Below are positions 49,663-57,951 of a stretch of DNA of 64,000 nt, in pieces; position 1 is the first letter of the stretch, and each line of letters begins with the position of its first letter. The notes under the pieces are model-generated. The model saw only the letters and a program-made list of their open reading frames with translations, was not told the origin of the DNA and made no database searches. The stretch spans positions 36,217,959 through 36,281,958 of the forward strand of contig JAFMSR010000005.1 of NCBI GenBank assembly GCA_022818135.1. The letters are read 5' to 3'. Position numbers and translations under genes: made by a program. The stretch is from Saxidomus purpurata (Eukaryota; Mollusca; Bivalvia; Venerida; Veneridae).

Positions 49663-50022
49663 TTGTTTTTATATTGTTATGAAAGAGACTTTATGTTGAG
49701 TCTTTCTCCAGATACGCAGGCAGACATTATCACTGCTTTTAATAATACATCACGCTATCTGGATGATATTCTTAATATGGATAACCCGTTTTTTGGTCAA
49801 TTGGTGGACACTATTTATCCCCGGGAACTCCAGTTAATTAAAACTAACAATTTGGATACTGGTGCTTCATTTTTAGATTTACATCTCTCTATTTATAACA
49901 ATATTATACATACCAAAATTTATGACAAGAGGGATGATTTTAATTTTAGTATTGTAAATTTCCCCATTTGGATTGGGATGTACCTCATGCTACATCTTAT
50001 GGGGTATACATTTCTCAGTTAA
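49663..50022 (+). pseudogene. Reverse transcriptase fragment (YLDD, FLDL)
   Basis: The 119-codon open stretch holds the RT palm core: residues 32-35 are YLDD, the metal-binding active site, and about 30 residues further on comes GASFLDLHLSIY, the motif after the active site. The frame is lost after WIGMYLML by a frameshift relative to the downstream domain, which resumes as a separate frame to 50414. Non-functional as it stands because of the missing upstream RT motif, the frameshift and the TAA at 50106. Confidence 0.7.
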
Positions 50023-50120
50023 TTCGGTTTGCCAGAGGGTGTAGTCATGTTGAGGATTTCAATGAACGTAATCAATATATTACAAATAAACTTCTTCAAC
50101 AGGGCTAACGTTATTACAAA

Positions 50121-50414
50121 TTGCGTAAATATTTTGCTGAATTTTACTATCGTAATTCTGATTTGGTTTTGAAATTCAATAGTAATCTAAAGACTCTTCT
50201 GCGAGAAGGTATTTCAAAACCCGATTTTTATGGGGATGTGGTTTACAAACTTCGTAAGATTTTGGGTCATGGCAATTTTCCAACTGTATTTGCTAAAATT
50301 ATAAAACGTTTTGTTAAAAGAGGTTACGACCCAACTGTTTTGAGACACACCGCATGTTTGGTGTTCAACCCGTTTACAGTTGGACGCTATGCTTCCCTCT
50401 TTGATTGTGTCTGA
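50121..50414 (+). pseudogene. RT element C-terminal (thumb-like) fragment
   Basis: 97 codons, nearly identical in protein to the minus-strand frame ending at 54675 (differences include E/K near the start and K/R in FNSNLKTLL versus FNSNLRTLL). Contains KPDFYGDVVYKLRKILG and ends TVGRYASLFDCV. The stop at 50106 separates it from the upstream part of the same domain; the inverted copy has a tyrosine codon there. Confidence 0.75.
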
Positions 50415-50875
50415 CGGAAGGGGGGGAGGACTCTGTGATGGGCAGTTTTTAAATCCCACTGGGACGAAACTGTTTTGATTTCTGTCATCTGGCCTGTTTC
50501 GTCGGGCCCTTAAGGGTGTTTCTCTTGGTGCTCTGCCTTCTGCAAAGGCAATGAGTACATACGTTTTTTGGGTCTCAAGGTTTGCTTTTTATATATTTAT
50601 ACACGAGCATTTTTGTGTTTTACATACCATGCCTTTTGTTTCCATTGCGTGTGTTAGAGATTCACCTAGCAGGGATTACTTTTATTTACACTGTCCTGTG
50701 ACTTTGGAACATGGTGGGGGTAAGAGTGAGGTTGGGTGCGCACCATAAACCGGTTTAAGCTCCCCAGTGGTGTTTTTGCCACTGACCGTTCCAAGGCGGT
50801 GCCCCACTGTGTTCCTTTAATTGTTCGTTTTGTCCTCGTGTGTTTGCTTTGTATGCTAGTGTGTGTTGGTAGTGT

Positions 50876-50955
50876 ATGTGTGTGTGTGTGTGTGTGTGTA
50901 CATGATTGTGTGTGTGTTGTGTGTGTGTGTGTTGTGTGTGTGTGTGTGTGTGTTG
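50876..50955. repeat. (GT)n tract inside the RT element tail
   Basis: Interrupted GT repeat. The matching (CA)n at 54150-54215 in the inverted copy shows that it belongs to the element. The paired strand frames with Thr-His or Val-Cys runs (50666-51182, 54070-54354) are artefacts of it. Confidence 0.9.
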
Positions 50956-52300
50956 GTGGTGTGCACTTCTGGGTGCTGTGGGGCTCGTTTTGGGGAGGCT
51001 GCGTTTTTGGTACGTGGCATTCCCTGTTTGATATTATTTTTGTTTTTATAACTAAGCATTTGCAAAACATGCACTTCAAATTCAAGCTCAAGAAGCTCCA
51101 ACTTATGATAACGTGTTTATTTGTTTTTGTGCATTCAACATTTTGTTGGCATACTCCCAGGTACTCGCAGCAGGATCGCTAAATAATTTTCTTAAATGTA
51201 GACATTACAATAGATGTAAGCGTCTACATACAATACTAGCGAACGCTTTTAGTATCTTAAACTTCCGGCAATTAATGGAGATATGTGAACCATTATCCGA
51301 TGATTTATTGACATATATGATTCAAGTGTCAGAACAGCCATCCCCTGAACTGCATCAACAGATAGAAACATCAAAATGTTATGATGAGTACATCGATATA
51401 TTCCAACAGTTCTGCAAAGAAACTGTAGAAGGTAATCATGGTAGCACTGCCAAATTCTTGTTCACATTTCCATGAGATTCACAAGGAGATGTAGAACGAA
51501 TGATTTGAATCTCTTTATTCATACATTAAACGATATGAGTACCATGTTCTTCGCAACAAGTAGGCCAAACTATTCTAGATGGATGGTCAAGTATTATATG
51601 AACCTTCTTAATGCGCATCCTCGAGTCAAATAGAGGCTAGAAAAGGGCGCTTTATCGATAAGAAGAACAAACAACAATTTCCCATGAACCCAGGGTGACC
51701 TAACACTGGAACAGTCAATCAACACAGATGCTGCATCGAGATTAACTGGAATTTCTGCTTTTGCAAGTTCGACTGGTGCTAGGAGATGGATGCTAACAGA
51801 TAAAAAGTTGGATTGAATACAGAAGAAGATGTAAGTAAATCTCTGAAGAACTATCGAGTCCAGAAAGACCAGAATGATATAAATAAAGTTATACACTCTA
51901 TTGAAACCACCATGGAAACATCTAAATTGCCGCCAAACGAAGCTCTTTATTGTCTCACAACCGGAAAAGAAGCTAGTTTTGAAGTTAAAATTTACGTATT
52001 GCATCGGTCAAGGAACATTGTGGAAAGAACGTTTCATAGTGTGTTGTATGGAAGACCACACCAACTTTGAAAAGCCCTTAAAAGGATGAAAAAGTACTAG
52101 AGATTTATTTGGACAATTACTATGTTTGAGTACGTAAAAAGTCTTGATCTTGAAAAGGTGTTTTCAAATCCTCTCCTTGCTGTTCCGCTGTCGCTTGCAC
52201 ATGTAAATGATCTATGAAAAAGACAGATAAGTCAAATTTAATTGATAAACTGGAGCAACTTTGCTTCGGCCCACAGCCTGAAAATGTTGATGTGACATTT

Positions 52301-53518
52301 AAACAATATGCGAATACCGCATAAAATTAGCCGCTTCGGCATGAACTTACAAATGTTTCAATGCACATGCCTCCATCAAGGAAGCATAAGGTCTATTCGT
52401 ATTTTGTTTACACCCGAAAATCGTAAAGACCTGTTTAGATTTTAACATTATGCAGCACGAGCGAGGCATCTGTGCAGATTGCAAATGAAAATGTTATGGA
52501 AATATATGTAATCAAAGAAACTGCCAAACGAAAACATGGGAGTTACGCTTAGTATGTCGACGAAACGCGAGCAGACATTGGAAGATATGTACATATCAAT
52601 CATTGTTTAGTTGCCGTGGTATGAAATAATGTTGAAAGCTAAACTAAAATCACAGAATCTTAGCCACAGGTGTCATCCTTTGTATTGTATCAATAATTAT
52701 TGTAACGGTTATTCACACCCCCGCTTATGGTCTGTCAACAATTCGCAGTTTATACACGTACATGTGTTGGACTTTTCTAACATAATTCTTTTGTAAGGAG
52801 AGTAAAGTCGGTAGCCTAAATTAGAGTAAACTAACACTTTATTTACGGGCAAACAGGTCCCTGTTTACATGCACTTTTTTCACGTTTCATGATCAAAAAA
52901 GTCTCTTTTGCTTATATAAACACTATATAAATATATTGAGATTTATAAAGCTGTGATGTAACATAGTTGTCACCTGTCAACCAGCCGCTTTTCATGTATG
53001 TGTACTCATTTGATAACGCCGAAATATCATAAACTGAAGGAGTTAAATGGATTTTTTTCTCAATAATATAACTATAATTTCAGTAATATTTGAAAATCGA
53101 CAATGATCTGAAACTAATACCGTAACGCTGCTTTATCTACCTAGGAATTAAAACTATTATCGACAGAAATAGACAGTTTGCGAACGTGGGTACGTTCAGT
53201 TGATTGAAATCCAACCAGATGATCTACTAAGTTTTTCTTTCTGAAAAAGATATATCGGTGTCTTGAAATGGAATTGGCTAATTCTGACGTTATTAAAGTT
53301 AAATAATTAATCATCTATAGACGTTCGTTATCATTATTTTTAATGTTTTTTTTTATTATTTCAAGTTCGGAAATTACCTTATAATGAAGCATTTAAGCTA
53401 GAAATTTTCTTAACACCTTTGACGACGCGTCAGTTCTTATTAGTTGAAAAAATACGGACAACCTACGTATGTTGCTTTGAAGTAAATGTTTTTTCTTCGT
53501 TTATAAAATAATGGTGTG
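52301..53518. other. Intergenic stretch after the pseudogene
   Basis: May include further remnants of the pseudogene 3' end up to about 52550, but no block could be assigned with confidence. The rest is AT-rich spacer. Confidence 0.3.
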
Positions 53519-54054
53519 ATGGAAAGAATATGTAAACAACTGTCAGTTGTATATGATGGTACACATATTCAAGTCACCATGTGTGAAATTAAGATTTATG
53601 TATGTAGTGTTGCACTATTCATGATTGAAGTTCATGATTATGTTGTTGTTGATGATGATGATGATGACGATGAAAATAGGAGGGTGAAGTTAAGATTTAT
53701 TTAGCTAAACTATATCTATGTGGAAAACATATGTAAACTTTGTCAACTGTATATATTGGGTGAAGTTAAGATTATTTAGCATAACATTATATGTATGTAG
53801 TGCTGCATTATTTAGGTCATCTTTGTTTTCAAGTTAAAATGATGATGATGAATAATGTTGCACTATTCATGACTGAAGTTCATGATTATGTTGCTGATGA
53901 TGATGATGACGATGAAAATATGATGATGAAGTTAAGATTTATTTAGCATATCTATATGTATGTAGAAAACATATGTAAACTTTGTCAACTGTATATATTG
54001 GGTGAAGTTAAGATTATTTAGCATAACATTATGTATGTAGTGCTGCATTATTTA

Positions 54055-55092
54055 AAACCAAAAATAATATCAAACAGGGAATGCCACGTACCAAAAACGC
54101 AGCCTCCCCAAAACGAACCCCACAGCACCCAGAAGTGCACACCACCAACACACACACACACACGCACACACCCACGACACACACACACAATCATGTACAC
54201 ACACACACACATATACACTACCAACACACACTAGCATACAAAGCAAACACACGAGGACAAAACGAACAATTAAAGGAACACAGTGGGGCACCGCCTTGGA
54301 ACGGTCAGTGGCAAAAACACCACTGGGGAGCTTAAACCGGTTTATGGTGCGCACCTAACCTCACTCTTACCCCCACCATGTTCCAAAGTCACAGGACAGT
54401 GTAAATAAAAGTAATCCCTGCTAGGTGAATCTCTAACACACGCAATGGAAACAAAAGGCATGGTATGTAAAACACAAAAATCTCGTGTATAAATATATAA
54501 AAAGCAAACCTTGAGAACCAAAAAACGTATGTACTCAATGCCTTTGCAGAAGGCAGAGCACCAAGAGAAACACCCTTAAGGGCCCGACGAAACAGGCCAG
54601 AGGACAGAAATCAAAACAGTTTCGTCCCAGTGGGATTTAAAAACTGCCCATCACAGAGTCCTCCCCCTCTTCCGTCAGACACAATCAAAGAGGGAAGCAT
54701 AGCGTCCAACTGTAAACGGGTTGAACACCAAACATGCGGTGTGTCTCAAAACAGTTGGGTCGTAACCTCTTTTAACAAAACGTTTTATAATTTTAGCAAA
54801 TACAGTTGGAAAATTGCCATGACCCAAAATCTTACGAAGTTTGTAAACCACATCCCCATAAAAATCGGGTTTTGAAATACCTTCTCGCAGAAGAGTCCTT
54901 AGATTACTATTGAATTTCAAAACCAAATCAGAATTACGATAGTAAAATTTAGCAAAATATTTACGCAATTTGTAATAACGGTAGCCCTGTTGAAGAAGTT
55001 TATTTGTAATATATTGATTACGTTCATTGAAATCCTCAACATAACTACACGCTCTGGCAAACCGAATTAACTGAGAAATGTATACCCCATAA
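54055..55092 (-). mobile_element. RT retroelement, 5'-truncated inverted copy
   Basis: The minus strand of this interval is nearly identical to 50000-51050, including the 3' UTR, the CA/GT tract and the last bases. It is cut at its 5' end within the RT-domain codons for YGVYISQL. A shared 3' end with variable 5' truncation is the signature of target-primed reverse transcription. The intact neighbouring repeat unit (GCATTATTTAGGTCATCTTTG at 53804) is the empty site: here the same words are separated by the element, with no obvious long target duplication. Confidence 0.85.
54675..55092 (-). pseudogene. RT element C-terminal ORF fragment
   Basis: An open minus-strand frame of about 139 codons of element sequence (TYGVYISQLIRFARACSYVE onwards, ending TVGRYASLFDCV). 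It extends a further ~37 codons into flanking satellite DNA, which is chance. It lacks the palm and catalytic residues and so is dead on arrival. Unlike the 49.5 kb copy it has no internal stop, so neither copy in its present state is the parent of the other. Confidence 0.75.
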
Positions 55093-55466
55093 GTCACCTT
55101 TGTTTTCAAGTTTAAAACGATGATGATGATGATGACGATGTGATGACGATAAGTTTGCGCATTTAAAGATTTATTAAGCATAACCTTATGTGTGTAGTGC
55201 TGCATTTAACTTATTTTTCTATATACACTGCTCTTTTTCGGATAAAGTCTGGTTTCAATTTCGATTTATGATTTTCCCGACGACCGTGAAATTATTTTTT
55301 AGCAAGTATCAAGGTCAATGTCTTTGATAAAATGACGTGCTATCAGCCCCATAAGTCGATGTGTGTCATCATCAGCAGCTGAAGATTGTTGCTAGGATCC
55401 ATAATCTAAAATTGTCTATATACTACGTTCTCATTCGTATAAATTGGAAGCTCTTATCAGTTATGA

Positions 55467-55795
55467 AAATAAATGGTTAAACATTATATGAGTTAATAGC
55501 TAGTGAGTATTTCCCCCTCAAGTGTCTTTAAAATACTCGATATACAGTTCTTTGCTTTGCCTCTTAATCGATTTTTGTATTTATTTTTCTTTTGTTTTTC
55601 CTTTCCTTTCACTCATCCAAGAAAAATATATACTGCGTTTTTTAACAGTAAATAAATGGTCAAACATTATATACGTTAATAGCTAGTGAGCTTTTCCCCT
55701 CTAGTTCTCTGCTTTGCCTCTTTATCGATTTATGTTTTTATTTTTCTTTTGTTTTTCCTTTCTTTTCACTCATTCAAGAAAAATTCAGTGTATAT
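55467..55795 (+). repeat. Two-unit tandem repeat, 183 bp
   Basis: AAATAAATGGTTAAACATTA (55467) and AAATAAATGGTCAAACATTA (55650) begin two parallel units. Both carry GTTAATAGCTAGTGAG, TTCTTTGCTTTGCCTCTT / TTCTCTGCTTTGCCTCTT and TTTCTTTTGTTTTTCCTTTC. Unit 2 is shortened in the middle. It lies upstream of the LINE and of the next repeat set. Confidence 0.85.
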
Positions 55796-55876
55796 ACACG
55801 TACATATACATTGTTCTTTTTCTTCTTGAATATTCTACGTTTACCCCTGTTGGCAAAATCATCACTTGGACTATTG

Positions 55877-56425
55877 TATCGTCCGATTATAGTCGGGCTT
55901 GTGTTCAGTAGTAAACCTCATTAAGCGGTCACCTGTCTTAAGCAATTAGTAATGTGGTATATCTATTGAGGTGAATATTTACCTACTTCAGTAGACATTT
56001 CTTTCTTTTTTGGTTAGGTTTCAAAGTGAAAATATATTATTTGTCCTAAATGGTACGATCCGATTACTGTCGGGCCTGTGCTCAGTAGTAAACCTCGTTA
56101 AGCGGTCACCTGTCTTAAGCAATAAGTAATGTGGTATAACAATTGAGGTGATTAACAGTATGTATTTACCAATTTCAGTAGACATTTCTTTCTTTTTTGG
56201 TTAAGTTTCAAAGTAAAAATGAATTCTTTGTCCCAAATGGTACGATCCGATTACTGTCGGACCTGTGTTCAGTAGTAAACCTCATTAAGCGGTCACCTGT
56301 CTTAAGCAATTAGTAATGTTGTATATCAATTGAGGTGATTAACAGTAGGTATTGACCTACTTCAGTAGACATTTCTTTTTATGGGGGGTTAGATTCCAAA
56401 GTAAAACTGTATTCCTTGTCCCAAT
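55877..56425 (+). repeat. Three-unit tandem repeat, ~180 bp, upstream of LINE
   Basis: Units begin near 55877, 56054 and 56241 (spacing 177 and 187 bp), with TACGATCCGATTACTGTCGG, GTGTTCAGTAGTAAACCTCA, AGCGGTCACCTGTCTTAAGC and TTCAGTAGACATTTCTTTCT in each. The last unit ends ~335 bp before the LINE open frame. Their position suggests 5' UTR monomers of the LINE, but independent satellite is not excluded. Confidence 0.85.
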
Positions 56426-56486
56426 CTCATTGCTGTGATTTGGAGATTTACAATGTAATTGGTGAATCAATTTCACAACAGTTAAA

Positions 56487-56768
56487 ATGATAAGCAACAG
56501 AAATTTAATTACAATCCACATGCCTCCATATATTAAGAAATTTGTTTTGAGCTTCCATTTTGACCACTTTACATGTATTCATTATGCAATGTATTTCATA
56601 AAGATGTTAACGCTTGTATTTTTGTATTTCACATGTTATTGTGTCTGTTGCGATGCTCGCTACTCGTGTGTGATAACGAACTCCTTTGTTTTATCAAATA
56701 TATATGTACAACAGTTTTTGTTTCCCAAACACTATTTTTTGAAAATAGTTTTATTACCTAATGGATAA
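56487..56768 (+). CDS. Possible small upstream ORF of the LINE
   Basis: 93 codons, rich in Phe/Tyr/Cys/Leu with a hydrophobic central stretch. Its stop overlaps the start of the 396-codon frame (ATGGATAA, 56761-56768), an arrangement used for termination-reinitiation in some two-ORF elements. Composition is what AT-rich DNA gives by chance and no ORF1 domain (RRM, PHD, esterase, zinc knuckle) is visible, so this is weak. Confidence 0.2.
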   Translation: MISNRNLITIHMPPYIKKFVLSFHFDHFTCIHYAMYFIKMLTLVFLYFTCYCVCCDARYSCVITNSFVLSNIYVQQFLFPKHYFLKIVLLPNG

Positions 56769-57951
56769 GTTTCTTTTGAAGTGGGAGGCAGGGGCTGTTG
56801 TTCGTATTGCGCGGAAAGCATTCAGTGTCTGTTACATGTATGTCATTCAAAAACTTTGTCATAGTATTTTCAGAAGATTGTTATTGTTAAAAAGTGGAGA
56901 CGTTGAACTAAACCCAGGCCCCATCAATCAAAACAACAACATAAGCATAATGCATTTAAATATACGCAGTATCCGCAACAAATTAGAATTTGTAAATGAC
57001 AATATTAGTGATTTCGAAATACTTTGTTTAACTGAAACTCACTTAGATAATACTGTCTCCGACGAGAGTTTAAATATTGAAGGTTATAATCAGGTTTATC
57101 GAAATGATGTTTCATCTCATTCAGGAGAAATACTAATATATGCATCTTCAAAACTCAAAACAGAAAGGTTGAACGAATTTGAAATATTAATTCCAGACTC
57201 TTTATGGGTTAAAGTAAAAAACAACGATAGTGATTTAATTATATGTGTAATTTATAGATGGCCTAATTCAAGTGTTCAGTTTTGGGACAATTTAAATATT
57301 GCTATCGAAAGAGCAAACGAACAGTGTAAAGACTTCATATTGTTAGGTGACGTAAATGAGGACCAACTGAATCCCACCAACCATAAATTAAAAGATATAC
57401 AACGACTGAATAATTTAAGAAACATAATAAATGAACCCACAAGAGTCAATCAGTATACATCGACGTCGATAGATCCAATAGTTGTATCACAGAATATCAG
57501 TGTACTTAATTCAGGCGTAATAACCATTCCAGAAGAAATAAGTGATCATCGGGCAACTTATGTAATTTTGCCTTTTAGTTATAGTTTAAGTAAAAGTTAC
57601 GAGCGCCATGTTTGGTTGTATAAAAGAGCAAACTTTATTCAACTAAATGAATTGCTTACAAACACTAATTGGGATTTTTTGAATAACGGTGATCTAAATA
57701 ACTGCTGTTTGGAATTTACAAATAGGTTTCTTCAATATGCTGATAAGTGTATTCCCAACAAAAGAGTCTTAATTAGGCCAAATGACAAACCTTGGTTTGA
57801 TTCAGAAATAAGGAAACTAATTAAAAAAAGAGACACATTAAGAAAAAAAGCTGCAGGTACAATGAACACAAAAGATTGGAATGATTATAAGAAAACAAGG
57901 AACAAAGTTAATAATTATATAAAACAAGCTAAAAACAACTTTTTACAATAA
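56761..57951 (+). CDS. LINE ORF, part 1: 2A motif plus APE endonuclease
   Basis: 396 codons. Residues 1-53 form a short basic/hydrophobic leader ending in the 2A motif DVELNPG, with P54 as the first residue of the downstream product. The endonuclease follows at once: N67 in MHLNIRS, E92 in CLTETHLD, the YRWPN stretch at 165-169 (usually YRPPN), D197 and N199 in LLGDVNED, and S261-D262-H263, together the catalytic and DNA-binding set of APE-type endonucleases. It nicks target DNA for target-primed reverse transcription. The tail (330-396) is a basic linker to the RT. The frame is lost at a T-run at about 57940 (one extra T), where the downstream frame continues the protein. One residue to question is E123 in HSGEILIY, where family members usually have GG(V/I). 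Confidence 0.85.
   Translation: MDKFLLKWEAGAVVRIARKAFSVCYMYVIQKLCHSIFRRLLLLKSGDVELNPGPINQNNNISIMHLNIRSIRNKLEFVNDNISDFEILCLTETHLDNTVSDESLNIEGYNQVYRNDVSSHSGEILIYASSKLKTERLNEFEILIPDSLWVKVKNNDSDLIICVIYRWPNSSVQFWDNLNIAIERANEQCKDFILLGDVNEDQLNPTNHKLKDIQRLNNLRNIINEPTRVNQYTSTSIDPIVVSQNISVLNSGVITIPEEISDHRATYVILPFSYSLSKSYERHVWLYKRANFIQLNELLTNTNWDFLNNGDLNNCCLEFTNRFLQYADKCIPNKRVLIRPNDKPWFDSEIRKLIKKRDTLRKKAAGTMNTKDWNDYKKTRNKVNNYIKQAKNNFLQ
56899..56922 (+). other. 2A ribosome-skipping peptide motif
   Basis: Codons 47-54 encode D-V-E-L-N-P-G-P, a full match to the D(V/I)ExNPGP consensus, preceded by a leucine-rich stretch and KSG as in active 2A sequences. In known 2As the ribosome omits the Gly-Pro bond and continues, so a 53 aa leader and a separate endonuclease-RT beginning with proline would be made. 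2A-like sequences are known at the N-termini of APE-type non-LTR retrotransposons of several clades. Activity here is inferred from the motif. Confidence 0.88.

Larger units (their letters stand above)
49545..51050 (+). mobile_element. RT retroelement inserted in the pseudogene
   Basis: A 5'-truncated reverse-transcriptase element. Fragments read IRFGNAVFRQ, then NCAPLVADLFLYCYERDF (49630-49695; the GIPMGT-type stretch expected between these two blocks is missing). The catalytic box YLDD is at 49756-49767, followed by FLDLHLSIYNN, then QLIRFARG..SHVEDFNERN and YGDVVYKLRKILGHG to a stop near 50414. YLDD plus FLDL and the overall order fit a Penelope-like RT best, but I am not certain of the clade. 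A TAA interrupts the frame at 50106. The ~640 bp 3' tail includes a (GT)n tract. The 3' end TTGATATTATTTTTG is shared exactly with the inverted copy at 54055. Confidence 0.7.
48110..52300 (+). pseudogene. Decayed copy of a large uncharacterised animal gene family
   Basis: Successive plus-strand fragments in shifting frames follow, in order, a family of long (~1000+ aa) uncharacterised proteins that I recall as multicopy in coral and mollusc genomes. Segments: 48111-48300 (ATIFLRNAILLQNVRNLPDP); 48740-49018 (RILYTGSN, then SLGMGLKSLTGS and DRFGHCVS); 49150-49450 (ending IPLCTGWNSLV); 51072-51475 (NVFICFCAFNILL, AAGSLNNFL, KCRHYNR, EGNHGSTAKF); 51536-51600 (FFATSRPNYSRWMV); 51703-51810 (LTLEQSINTDAASRLTGISA); 52100-52270 (NPLLAVPLSLAHVND, KKTDKSNLIDKLE). 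Several frameshifts and stops separate them, and about 150-200 residues between the third and fourth segments are missing where the RT element lies. The function of the family is unknown to me; its copy number suggests a mobile origin. The 3' limit is uncertain. Confidence 0.7.
53519..55207 (+). repeat. ~245 bp tandem repeat with GAT tracts, split by RT element
   Basis: Units share ATATGTAAACTTTGTCAACT, GTATATATTGGGTGAAGTTA, AGATTATTTAGCATAACATT, GTATGTAGTGCTGCATTATT, TCATCTTTGTTTTCAAGTT, (GATGAT)n, and TGCACTATTCATGAYTGAAG (53611 and 53859, spacing 248 bp). The array is interrupted at 54055-55092 by the RT element and resumes with GTCACCTTTGTTTTCAAGTT and another (GATGAT)n run to GTGTAGTGCTGCATTTAAC. 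Confidence 0.85.

Noticed and set aside
50666..51182. Frames of 141-148 codons with Thr-His or Val-Cys runs (also 54070-54354)
   Set aside because: Translations of the (GT)n tract in the non-coding tail of the RT element.
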